From: Euonymus europaeus | Taxonomy: Eukaryota > Streptophyta > Magnoliopsida > Celastrales > Celastraceae | DNA: 64,000 nt | Direction of reading: 5' to 3' | Assembly: GCA_963580455.1 (NCBI GenBank) | Contig: OY756960.1 | Coordinates: 6,386,001-6,450,000 of the forward strand | Shown here: in pieces, positions 1 through 11,041 of the stretch | Numbering within the stretch: the first letter of the stretch is position 1 | How the letters are laid out: each line of letters starts with the position of its first letter | Position numbers and translations under genes: made by a program | The notes under the pieces: generated by a model | Seen by the model: the letters and a program-made list of their open reading frames with translations, nothing else | Databases searched by the model: none | What the model was told of the DNA's origin: nothing

Positions 1-117
1 GGTGATGGCATCAGAGATTTATTTATTTAGCTGTTAGTTTACATCTGATTTACAATAGAATGCTTGTCCTATGTCATTGCATTCCTTTGTTGCATCCTTT
101 GTCCTTGGATAGGTGAA

Positions 118-1922
118 ATGTCAGATGGTATCCGCCCTCCAAGCCTTGAAACTGAAGTTTCAGCTAGTCCTCATATGCCAGTAGGTGATAGTTCCACTGG
201 GCAAACGATGACTGATTCTAGAATGCCATGTACACAAGAAGTTGACAATAGGGGTGTTAATGAGGAGCATGTTCAGACACCAGAGGAGGCCAACCCATTT
301 GAGAAAAAAAGAGAAATAAGACATCTTCTGTGTGGAATGAATTCACAAAGGTGACATTACCAAATAAAACCAAGAAGGTAGAGTGCAACCATTGCAAAAC
401 AAAGCTATCAATCATTGCCAATGGCGTCACAAGTAACTTAAGTCGGCATTTAAAGTCTTGTCTTTCTCGAAAATTAGTTGAGAAGAAACAAAAAACCTTG
501 CAACTACAGCCATTTGACTCCCAAGTAGAAGCACTAATATTTTCAAATGGCAAATATGATCATGCTAAACAAAAGGAGGCTGTTGGACATTGGATTCTCA
601 TGAATGAGAAACCTTTTAGTATGGTGGAGGAAGAGGGATTTAACTTTGCATTCAAGATTCATCTTCCTATGTTTGATAGGATTACTCTTCATCAAGCGAA
701 GAGTGTTTGCATGGCTATGTATGAGATAGAAAAAACAAAGTTGAAAATTTTATTTAAGAGTGTTAACAAAGTTTCATAGACAATTGATCTTTGGAAGTCC
801 GATGTTCAAAAGAAATCATACATGTGCATCACAGGACATTTCATTGACTCGAACTGGAAGCTTCAGAAGTGGATCCTTAATTTTGTGGATCTCCCTCCGC
901 CACATGGAGGTATTGAAATATCTGATACGTTGTTTGAATGCATGAAGGAATGGGGCATTGAGAATAAAATATTTACCATTTATGTCGATAATGCATCGAA
1001 CAATGACTTGGCCATTAGGACTTTGAAAGATACTCACTCAAAGAGTAAAAGATTGCTTTTGGGGGAAGTTTGTTCCATGTAAGGTGTTGTGCACATATTT
1101 TAAACCTAATTGTGCATAATGGGCTTTCGAAGATCAATCATATTATTGAGGATGTGAAAGAAAGTGTTCGATTCATCAACCTATCCGAGTCACGCCTTAA
1201 GAAATTTGTTGACATTTTACAGTTGATGCATATACGGGTTAGAAAGCTTATTATTGACTGCCCAACGCGCTGGAATTCAACTTATGAAATGTTGGTTGCT
1301 GCAATGAAAGTAAAGGATGCATTTCCATTATTTGCTCAACGTGAAGTGTTATATGCATTGTCCAAGTCCTGAAGATTGGGTAAAAGTTGAAAAGGTAGTC
1401 AAAATATTGGGAGTGTTTTATGAGGCCACTCATATCATATCAGGAAGTGAGTATCCCACTTCTAATAAGTTTCGTGATGTTATTTGGAGAGTGAAAGAAG
1501 TATTGAATGAGGGTGCAATTTCTAAAGATGACTTTATTCGAGACATGGTACAAAAAATGAAGGAGAAGTTTGATAAATATTGGGGGGAATGCAATTTATT
1601 AATGGTCATTGCTGCTATGTTGGATCCAAGGTTCAAACTCAAATTGATTGAATTTACCTTTCCATTGATATACAATGCAAATGAAGCCCAGGTTAATCAT
1701 GGAAGGGTCCAAGAAAAGTTACATGAGCTTTATAATGAGTACAAAGTGATGATGCAACCTAGTGCAACTGATAATGTCTCTCATTCAATTTTTATATTTA
1801 ATTATTAGAAGATATTTTTTATTCTAAATAACATTGTATGTTTGTAGGATGAAGCCCAACCAGTTGAGATTGAGCTTCCTTATTCCCAACAGAGTGAACA
1901 TACCAGTGCCACCACTACATAA
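118..1922 (+). pseudogene. hAT transposase pseudogene (BED zinc finger, RICESLEEPER/DAYSLEEPER-like)
   Basis: The decayed coding region reads across several frames. The likely start is the ATG at 118, just after an AG that may be a splice acceptor. A BED zinc finger follows at about 342-480 (CNHC then HLKSC). The RNase H-like transposase core includes VDNASNND at about 988-1011, a CCAHILNLIVH motif near 1085, and CPTRWNST near 1260. A DUF4413-like segment (MLDPRFKL) lies near 1620. Breaks: a one-base slip in the A-run at about 303-309, a stop at 777-779, and frame shifts near 1070 and 1370. After about 1805 there is a stop and an intron-like stretch, then a short tail ending near 1922. The usual C-terminal hAT dimerisation domain is not present. 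The product cannot be functional. Confidence 0.85.
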
Positions 1923-2069
1923 CTTGATATTTTGGTGCGAATGTTTTTTTTTCTTTTCATATTTTGGGTGAAAATGTATTATTTTGTTAATTTTGGTTAA
2001 TATTCACGTTGAATTTCGATTTATTATCATGTTTTCCTTTTACATCTGTGCTTGATTGAGTTTACTACA

Positions 2070-2283
2070 TAAATTGTTTTAACGAGCCAAGCTCGAGCTC
2101 ATGAGCTCGTCAAATTAATCGTGCCTAAATGAGTCGAGCTCGAGCTCACGAATACTAAAACGAGCCGAGCTCGAACACATAAAAACAACTCGTATCGAGC
2201 CTAAGCCCGCCCCCAAACCTTTCCTGCCGAGTTGAGCTTGAACATTCAGAAGTTCAGCTTAACTCGGCTCATGGACACCCCTA
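2070..2283. repeat. hAT subterminal repeat cluster and right TIR
   Basis: Direct and inverted copies of a GAGCTCGAGCT / CGAGCCGAGCTCG motif are clustered here before the TIR. In hAT elements such subterminal boxes are transposase binding sites. That role is inferred here by position and type. Confidence 0.7.
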
Positions 2284-2321
2284 CTCCTAGCTAGTAGTGG
2301 ATATGATCACTTGGAAGTGTT

Positions 2322-3170
2322 TTGTTAAGTTGATAATACCATATTGTTTATGAAGATAAGTGCATGTGTGATGGTTGAAATCCTTAAATTTTGGAATATA
2401 GACTTATGCATGTATAATTGTCGTGTATATATAATGACTTATTAATGCTAATGTCATGATTGTGTAATGATAATCCAAGAGTTTTAAGTTGATAGGTGCA
2501 CGTGGATTAAGTCATCAATTCATGCAAACATATCATATTCTTATCTATCTATAAATCTCGTGTGTTGTTTTGGTTTATCAAATGTTGTTTTGTTTTATCT
2601 GAAATTCTTTTCAGTTGATAAGAGTTAGCTATTCCATACAAAAGGGAGATCTATCATTCAAAATTCACGTGTTTTATAAATAGTTGGTCTAAGTTTCATT
2701 TAATGTTACAGAAGAAACGGATGAAAAAAATTGATAAGCATTCTTTTGGTTCTTCTTGTTTTCAAATTCTCTCATAATTGTTTCTTGAGTAAGTTCTTGA
2801 GCATGCAAATGTAGAGAGAGAATTGTAGTGAGGTAGTTATGTTTTGAGTGGTGATTCTTTAAAGAGGTTCAACTGTATTCTTGGTAAAAATGTGTTGATT
2901 TCTTGTTCGTGAAGTCTTTTGGAGGCGTCAAAAGCAAGCTCTAGCTAGGTGAGTTGAGTGTTGAGTTGAAACATACACTGAATGAGATGTACGAGTGATG
3001 TCTTTAAGTTAAAGATAAGGTAGTACTATTGAATTTTGATTAATGGATTGTTTCTCAAGGTTGGTCGCTCATAAACTCGAGATTTTTTCCAGTCATGTTT
3101 CCTCGTTAAAATTCTGGTGTTATTATTATTTTTATTATTTTGGCAATTATTTTTCATATTTTGTTGACTA
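2322..3170 (+). other. Possible copia 5' LTR remnant; otherwise unassigned
   Basis: No coding region is visible. A TG start at about 2322, a TATA-like TTTTATAAATAG at about 2672 and a T-rich leader before degenerate copia gag would fit an old 5' LTR. No matching second LTR copy was found within the window, so this is only a guess from context. Confidence 0.3.
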
Positions 3171-3189
3171 ATTATCTTAGCGAGATACA

Positions 3190-4722
3190 TTGAACAAGTT
3201 CCAAGGCTTTGTTGATCAACTCAATTATATGCAAATGATCATAGATGACGAGTTACAAACATTTCGAGCTCTTTATAGCTGAGTTGGGACACATTAGTTA
3301 CGTCGGTCAGTAACTCTGCTCCAAACGAAAAGCTTACCTTAGAGATGGTAAAAGACAGAATGCTGAATGAAAAATCCCAATGAAAAGACAAAGGAGATTC
3401 TCCTGAGTCTGAAGCACTTATCTAAAAAAGGCAAGACAATCAATATTCACGAGGAACAAGCATTAACAAAAATCCCAATGGCCAAAATTAGCAAAGAGGA
3501 TGATCAAAGTCAAAATCCAGACAAGACTAGAAGTGCCATTATTGTGGCAAGCCCGGACACTTTATTTGCAAGTGACGAAAATTGAAGGCCAAATGATCTA
3601 AGAAAAATGAAGATGGAAATCGAACAACTAACACTGCCATTGTCACCGATGAAGTTTTCATTGTTCAAGATTATAATTATGTCAATTTTATATTTGACGA
3701 TTCTGCCTGGGTCATCTACTTTGGTGCCTTATTTCATGTTACACCACGATAAGATTTCTTCTCAGCCTACACAAAGGATAAATTTGGTTGTGTGAGGATG
3801 AGAAATGATAAACTATCTGAAATTTTTAGCATTGACAATATTGATATAGAAACTAATCTTAGGTGTAGGTTAGTTCTGAAAAGTGTGAGATATGTTCCTG
3901 ATATCTGCCTGAACTTGATTTCTACTGGAAAGCTTGATAATGATGGCTACTATTCATTTTGGTGGAGGTAAATGGAAGGTCACCGAAGGTAACTTGATAG
4001 TAGCAAAAGCTAAGAAGGAAACCTCTCTATATCTGACATAAGCTAAGCTGTGTAAAGGAGAGGTAAATGCATCAAGGAAAGAAGTTCCTATCGAGCTATG
4101 ACATAAATGGCTTGGTCATATGAGCGAAAAAAAGCCACCAAATTCTTTCCAAAATGGAGCTCTTGCCAGGTATAAAATGCACACCCTTACAAACTTTTGT
4201 TGATTGTATTATGGGAAGATAACACAGAGTTACATTTCAAAATTTCCCACTAACTAGAAAAGCTAATTTTTAGATTTGATACATGCTGATATCTGCACAA
4301 TGAGTCATAAGTCACTTGGTAGTGCTCTTTATTTTGTAACATTTATTGATGACCATTCTACAAAATTTTGGACTTTTGCTTTGAAAACCAAAGATCAGGT
4401 GATGTAGACTTTTACCTAATTTCAAGCAAAAGTGGAAAGAGCAACAAGTAGAAAACTAGAATGTGTATGTTCTGACAATGGTGATGAGTATCGAGGATCA
4501 TTTGTGGAGTACTGTAAAAAACTCAGCTTCAGGCTACAAAAATTCAATACCTAATACACCTCAGCACAACGATGTCGCTGAGAGGATGAACAAAACTATC
4601 TATAGGAAAATCAGATGTATGCTCCCAAATGCGAAACTAACAAACTCTTTTTTGGGGGAGATCATGATGTTAACATTGGATTTAATCAACCTTTCTCCAT
4701 CAGTCCCACTAAACAACGACTA
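3190..4722 (+). pseudogene. Ty1/copia gag-pol remnant (gag, zinc knuckle, GAG-pre-integrase, integrase)
   Basis: A degenerate copia coding region. About 3195-3290 resembles the copia gag UBN2 region with several stops. A perfect CCHC zinc knuckle, CHYCGKPGHFICKC, sits at 3534-3575. A GAG-pre-integrase motif appears near 4095, with its Trp changed to a stop (ELWHKWLGH type). Integrase core runs from about 4260 to 4722: DLIHADIC, VTFIDDHSTKFW, CSDNGDEY and NTPQHNDVAERMN are visible, so all three acidic positions can be seen although the frame is broken. Reverse transcriptase and RNase H are absent; similarity stops at about 4722. This is a truncated, inactive copy. Confidence 0.85.
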
Positions 4723-4725
4723 ATT

Positions 4726-5090
4726 TAGAATGTCAATTTAAAATTGGTGGTTCTTCAAAGAAATGCAAATTAAGATGTAAATTTGTTGATGACAATAACA
4801 TATTGAAGGAGGTTGTTAGTACAGTGGATAGGGTAACACAAAATCAAGCTAAAGTGTTATTGCAGTGTGCGAACCAAACTTCTTCAAAGGATAATGAAAT
4901 GTTGGAGCATCTAGTTGAGATAGGGATTGAAGATCATGATGAGTTACTCAATGCTCAATGCTCAAAGCTTCGTTCTTGAAAATCCAATTAAGCGGAGAGT
5001 GTTTTATTTATTTTCACCATACCTTTACAAAAGTATGTTCATGAAAATGCTTCAAAATGCAACTGGTTAGTTTATTTTAGGTACTATGCT
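4726..5090 (+). other. Unassigned coding-like fragment after the copia remnant
   Basis: One frame gives a short open stretch ending at a TAG near 5090, with a peptide containing ENPIKRRVFYLF. The preceding frame resembles a helical tail (EMLEHLVEIGIEDHDELL). This loosely recalls C-terminal parts of Myb/SANT-type Harbinger ORF1 proteins, but I cannot assign it with confidence. Confidence 0.2.
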
Positions 5091-5834
5091 GTAACTTGTA
5101 TTTTCTTATGTGAACATGTTGTTTAAGGTGAACTATGTTGCATATGTCCTTGATGTTTGTCTTCTTTAATTTATTTAAATTGCGGATTCTTATGTAAGGG
5201 AATTTCAGAATTTAAAATTTTAATTTAGTGATTGGTTTTGTTTTTTTGGTGTGTAATGATTCTTGAAACTAGACGTCTTCTGTCATATTTTTTTTCGTGG
5301 AATATAATTCATGAAAAGAGACAAGTTGTGGAAGCACTAGAACATGCCTTATTTTTTGGACTATATTTCTATGGATATAATAGTGATTTAATATTTTTAA
5401 AAATCTTTCAGAATCGATGTTTTAATACATTCTCAAGTACTAGACTGTTTTCAGAATCGTTGCTCTCATAACCGATCAAAACCGCTACTTTAAAAACACT
5501 CCAAAACCGTTCTTATATTTGCCAAACAGAATCCAAGAGTTAGTAAATTAGGACTTAAGCCTTATTTTCACTTTTATAATTGATATAGTGACACCATCAT
5601 TTATATTATTAATAGTGTAAATAATTAAATATCTGCATGTGAGGACTATAAATATTTGATAAAAGTATTTTTTTTTCTTCTTTGTATCAGAAATTTTCAT
5701 TCATGATTTTTACTCGCGGTTGCTTAAATCACTAGTAAAAAGCTTTGCGACAACCGCATGAAAAGATTTCATCTGCGATTTTTATATATATTGTTGTAGT
5801 TAAAATTGCAATAATACGGGTAATATCTTTGTTG
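5091..5834. other. Intergenic AT-rich DNA, no gene seen
   Basis: No protein family is recognised. The stretch near 5480-5530 (ACCGTTCTTATATTTGCCAA then ACAGAATCC) looks like the outer end of a small hAT-type MITE, but I could not find a matching left end. Confidence 0.4.
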
Positions 5835-8800
5835 CAAGATTTTTAAAATTGAATCGATTATCGAATCGAAAATTCTTTGGTTCATAGTTCAAACAAGATT
5901 CGAACCGAGTTTAATATATTTAATTATTAAATTTATATTTAATTACTTATTAAATATAAAATAACAAAATAAATTCCATACTTCAAAATACATTTAAAAA
6001 ATACTCACAAAGTTATAAAATTTAATAATAACAATATCCACAATCATTCATAATCATAAATTCTCAAATATTGAGTATTAAACATAGCATAAAAAGCAAG
6101 ATCAAGCCAAAAGTAATATTAATTATATATAGGTCAAAGACTCTAATGTCCAAAACATAAATAGTAAAAGTTGTTTATAACAAAAGTAGTATAATAAGTT
6201 CATAACAAAGTCCAAACATCGAACAAAGAGTAGTACAAGAGCAAGCCAAAAGCATCTCCAAATCAAGATCAGCCTCACCACCACCACCACCACCACCATT
6301 TATGGTTCCTCTTGTAGCACCAATATTAAACTGCTCACTCTCACCATCATCACCAAATGATGTTATGTCAATATCCTCATTATCCACACCATCAATGATG
6401 ACATTGTCATCTAAAATTTAATGAAATAATAAGAAATCATACTCTTATATAAATAATGAATAATATAATAAAATTATAATAATATTTCGTGATCTTACGG
6501 TTTTGTGTGATTGTCTCAAGTGACAAATATGTTATAACGTCATAAAGCATCCTCTCTGAATCATCATAGTCAAGAAATATTTTCTTCCCCTCATCATCAA
6601 CTTTCCAAAACTCAATTCATCAAATTCATAATCAATAGAAGCATAAGACTTTTTTTGTTGTATTTGTCCCTACAAACATGTATTAAACAAAATAATCAAT
6701 TAAAAATAATATCTAAACATAGTTATCCTCAAACATAGGTTTTTAATTATTATATGTTTTTCAAACGTAAATTATATTGCACAAATACAAGATCATTGAG
6801 TCTTTGATTTTCCAATCTATTCTGAAGATGCTAAAGTTTGTCCAAGAATTCAGCTAGCAAGTCTTTGCAGATTATGAGCACTATGCCCAAAAGTCCACCA
6901 TTCATCTAAAACGTATATCATGAAATGAATAAGAAATTAACAAATGTATAACAAATAAAAAATATGTAACAAATGTTACATTACTTGGTTGCATATTATT
7001 GCAAGTACTGTAAGGCAAACCTTGTTTAGAACTCTTCAAACGATCACGAAACAAATTTATAACAATCGACTGCATGGAATTTAGAAAATTATTCTCTATG
7101 ATGTGAAGAAGACCTTTCATCACTTGAAGATTACTACAAAAGTTGTTACTGTCATATTAAAAATTCGAATTCAACCAATAAGCTACAACATGAACACATT
7201 TTTTTAAGTGTTTGTCTCAACAATCATTGATAATATTTGTATATTTTAGAGCTTATACAATCTACTTTTCATCATTAAAAAAAAAATTCTAAATTTCTAG
7301 CTCTAAGCTATTAATCCCATCATAAATATATCCAATAGCAGGTCTTTCATCATAATCAATACGCAATAAATGTATAATAAGACTAGTAATTTACACAACA
7401 ACAAGAACATCATTCCAAAACTTATTTTCGAGAACAATGTTCACAACAACTTTTCTTTTCTTATCTCTTACATATCTAGAATCAGTAAATTCATTGCTAG
7501 TTACTAAAACTTGTAGATCATGATGATCCTCATGAAGACTACTCAACGCTATAGAGGAAGTAGCAAAGTGAGTTGATGCTGGACGAAAAAATTATTTTCA
7601 ACTTTGTCTTCCTCTTAACCAAGATAACAAGTATATAAGATTGTATAAAAACTCAACTATCTTGGATGCATAAGATTCAAGATCATTCACTTTTGGCTTT
7701 TGATCAAAATCTATTAAAATCAAATTTAGACAAGACATGCAAACATAGACCACTTAATATTGATATATTTGTTTACTGATCATCTTCCTAGTTGAAGCAA
7801 AATTAGATCAATTTTCTGTCACCGTATGAACAATATTGGTGTGACCAATCCATTGAACCATTTAATAAAATATGATAAACAAAACATCTGCATCTTTAAT
7901 AACATCAGAAGCATCAACAAATTTTAAGAAAAAATTGTTTCTTTCAAAGAATAGAAGTGGAAGTTAATCAATGTACGATGTCATATAACATTGGTCAAAT
8001 CATCACCCATTATCGTACATCCTGCATCTTTTCAGGTCTTTCACAGAGAATCAACAAACAATTGTACTTCCTTTTTCATATCTTCAACAAATTAACCCGC
8101 ATAACATCATAGCTTGGACATTTATGTCCAGGATTAATAGCAATTTAAGCATCCAAAGCAGATTGATAATAAATAGAGTTCAATGCGTTAAAGGGTATAC
8201 ATACATCATACATCGATCTAGCCCAAGCCATAATTGCTCTACACACAACTGCTTTCATAGATAAAGCACAACGTATGGAAGATTGTGCTTCTTGGGTGGA
8301 ACGTGGAGCAAAAAAACCATTTATCTTTCTTTCCATGCTCATTAATTGAGATTACTTGCTTCTTAATGGGAGGATTCTCCTCTTGGGAATCTTCATAAGG
8401 ATTTTCCCTTTCATACCTTTTTTTGGCATCAATTTTTTTTTCTATATGGTATTTCAAACTTTCTTCTATATCATGTCTAACATCATAAGGAACTTTTGTA
8501 CATTTAATAACTTGACCTTTTTTTTTCCAAGCAACGTGTGTTTTCAATATATGAATGCCTCCCCCCTCTGAATTGCTTTGAACAATATAAATAAGTATAA
8601 ATTTTGGTACATTTGCGGTCAATTTCAAACTTGAGCCCCAAGTTGGATCTATTTTTTGATGTGTCCCTCCCTCTCCTCCAAAATTAGTTGCAGTAGGAGC
8701 AATAATTGGTAATCTAGGATTGAAGCAGCTGCACCTAGAGCAGATTGAGCAATAACTGGAGTTAAAGCGGCTGTGGAATTATACTCAAAAGACACGCTTC

Positions 8801-9850
8801 AAATTGCCGTCAAATGATTAAATGAATGTAAAAAAATTGAATACAAACTATACAAAAATTATATCTATTATTGTAGTTTTTCAAAAAAAAAACTAAAAAA
8901 AAAACACACCACTTCTTATCCAATTAATCAATTCTGTTTGTTTTCACATATAGGATCTTAATTTAGGATCATGCAAACATTCTTATAAGTTGATCATTAT
9001 CATGAAATTCACTATGATCCACACCAAAACAAGCACCAGTATGAAGTCAAGTCAATCATTTGAAAATCAATATCAATGTACTAATAATGTTGAAACAACA
9101 TAACAAAGGAATAAATAATTAAATACCAAAATAGAATAAGTACTCTGTTTCATAATTATAAGAATTTTAGACTCGACATAAAGAGTCTGTATTATCACAA
9201 TTTCTTCAAGGAAAATAGGGAACTGGATTATCACAATTTTACCATGAAAAATCAAAGAGTTTACCAATAATAACAAATCAGGAAACCATGACTCGACATA
9301 CAAAAATAGACAAGAAACATAGATTTTACCTTGCAAGTGGAGTAGAATCTATCTCTGAAATCTAAAGTTCCTTTAAAACATGAGACTCAATCGCAATCTT
9401 GAGGTCCATCCAAACACAGTTGCTTAGGTGAGGAGTGATAACTAAAGAGTAGTGCACTATCGCTGAGAAGTGAGACTGAGATCGAAGAATGGGAGAAGGG
9501 AGAAGGGAGAAGGGAGAACTGAGAGTGACTGAGAGAATGCTTGGGAGCAGGGGCAATAGTTTTTTTTTCATTTTTTGGGGACATATTTACATGATGAAAC
9601 GATGTTGTTTCTTGGATAAATAGAATTCCATTAAACTCAAAACGACGTCATTTATGATTGGGTGAGAACTGGCCCGTTCGCATGGATCAGCCGATTCAAA
9701 TGGTCTGATTGTGAACCGGCTTGGTCTGACTGTGAACCGGCTGGTTCTCACTAAATAAGTCTGTTCCATAATTGCCTGATTTTTAGAGTGTGACCCCAAA
9801 TGAAAACATGTCTGGTGACTGATTGGTTCGGGCTGGTTTTAAAAACCTTG
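5835..9850 (-). mobile_element. hAT transposon (BED/DUF659 type), decayed but with both ends
   Basis: Both ends carry a matching terminal repeat: CAAGATTTTTAAAA at 5835 and CAAGGTTTTTAAAACC read inward from 9850. The transposase remnant between them reads on the - strand. Flanking octamers are CTTTGTTG (5827-5834) and CTTTTATA (9851-9858), which agree at 5 of 8 positions. That would fit an old eroded 8 bp target duplication, but it is weak evidence. The element is about 4.0 kb. Confidence 0.7.
6175..8830 (-). pseudogene. hAT transposase pseudogene (BED finger, DUF659, hAT dimerisation domain)
   Basis: Read on the - strand, the domain order of plant BED-DUF659-hATC transposases is recognisable through many stops and shifts. 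An N-terminal BED-like region with DPTWGSS and GGGIHILKTH lies at about 8530-8660. A basic stretch TKVPYDVRHDIEESL follows near 8460. DUF659-like text (CPSYDVMRVNLLK near 8110, then KFVDASDVIKDADVLF near 7900) comes next. A hAT dimerisation motif (WWTFGHSAHNLQRLA, near 6870) follows, and an acidic glycine-rich tail ends near 6175. The BED cysteines are mostly lost. No intact frame longer than about 130 codons remains, so this copy is inactive. Confidence 0.75.
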
Positions 9851-9859
9851 CTTTTATAG

Positions 9860-10529
9860 TAGGGATGACAATTTTTCTCCATGTTGACATGCTCCGCCCA
9901 GCTCGGGTTTTCTTTGACCCGACATTGAGATGGGTCGGAGATGGGGCAAAAAAGTGTAATCCGCATGCGAGACGAGGGCGGATCAGTCCTGTACCTCGCC
10001 CCGCTAGTAATCGAATACTCCTATATAAGTATATATAGGAGTATATTTACTTTATATATATATATATATACAAGTTTATATTTTAATCAACACTACTATA
10101 CTAGTAAATAGTAATCACCTTTGAGTCATTTAATTATGGTATATCATATTTGTATATAAAATATATAATATACCCCTACTCCTAATTCGACTGAATTGGA
10201 TGATGTGTTTCTATTGTAGATGTTAATTTTTGTTCACTATTAGTTATTTCGGATTATGAAATTTGAGGTTGGATGATTGTATGAATTTTATTTTGTTTAT
10301 TGTTTGATTGTTTTGAATTTCAAAGATTGATGGAATGATGTTGGATAATTGTATTTAAAACTAATATATTTAAATTAATATTATGCTTGATTTTTTTTTG
10401 AATTTTGGGGTGAAGAGGGGCGCCTACGGATTGATGGGAGCGGGGATGGGGCAAAAAAAATTGCCCCGAGGTGCAGGGCGGAGACGGAACTACCATGATC
10501 GGGCCCGCCCTGCCCGTTGCCATCCCCTA
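9860..10529. mobile_element. Non-autonomous hAT-like element, about 0.67 kb
   Basis: The left end reads TAGGGATGACAAT (9860) and the right end, read inward from 10529, TAGGGGATGGCAACGGGC. Both are followed by GC-rich subterminal repeats (GGGTCGGAGATGGGGC at the left, GGGATGGGGCAAAAA at the right), around an AT-rich centre. This is the usual form of plant TAGGGGTG-type hAT MITEs. No clear 8 bp duplication is seen. It abuts the neighbouring hAT element almost directly. No coding capacity. Confidence 0.65.
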
Positions 10530-11041
10530 ATGGTGGTGTAAAAACATCAGTCATCTAAAATGACGAAAAATAACATTAGAAACAACTAAGGAACATTAAA
10601 TAGGAGGGAAACCCATTTAAGCATTTGTTGTTGTGTAACGTGGGATGCGGACGCCAACTCATTTTCATTCGACTTACACACGCGTGTAAGCGGACGGCGC
10701 CATTGCCTTTGTTTCTGTATACCTCTCATTCTCTCTTTCTTCTTCTCTTTCATTACATTTGCAGAGTAATCAACCCATCGAAATTTCCCACCATAACCAT
10801 TCTCCATCGTTGCTTTCTTGCTTGCTATGGTGGAGTTGTATTTCTAACCCACCATCCCCTCTGCTGCGTGCCAATAAAGGTACCGTTTGTCTTTCACAAA
10901 TCATGTTTTTATATACATATAGAACGCACATACATGTATAAAAATGTCCATGTTTGTTTTATTAATCATAATTGCGATGCAGGGATTTTCGATTGGGAAA
11001 TTCTTGTCCTGCAAAATTTCGAAGCAGTTGTTCCCTATTCA
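10530..11041 (+). promoter_or_regulatory. Promoter and 5' UTR region of the NIPA gene
   Basis: The stretch between the hAT-like element and the NIPA start codon holds CT-rich leader-like DNA at 10700-10760. A plausible 5' UTR intron runs from 10880 (AAAG/GTACCG) to 10982 (GATGCAG/GG). Open frames here that run into the first coding exon are explained by the NIPA leader. The transcription start cannot be fixed from sequence alone. Confidence 0.45.

Larger units (their letters stand above)
1..2283 (+). mobile_element. hAT DNA transposon (RICESLEEPER type), 3' part; left end outside window
   Basis: The region carries a broken hAT transposase followed by about 350 bp of non-coding DNA and a terminus of hAT type. 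The right terminal inverted repeat, read from the outside, begins TAGGGGTGTCCATGAGCCGA and ends at about 2283. Inside it lie many short GAGCTCGAGCT-like subterminal boxes. Such ends are common in plant hAT elements. The left terminus and the 8 bp target duplication cannot be checked because the element starts before the window. Confidence 0.8.
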
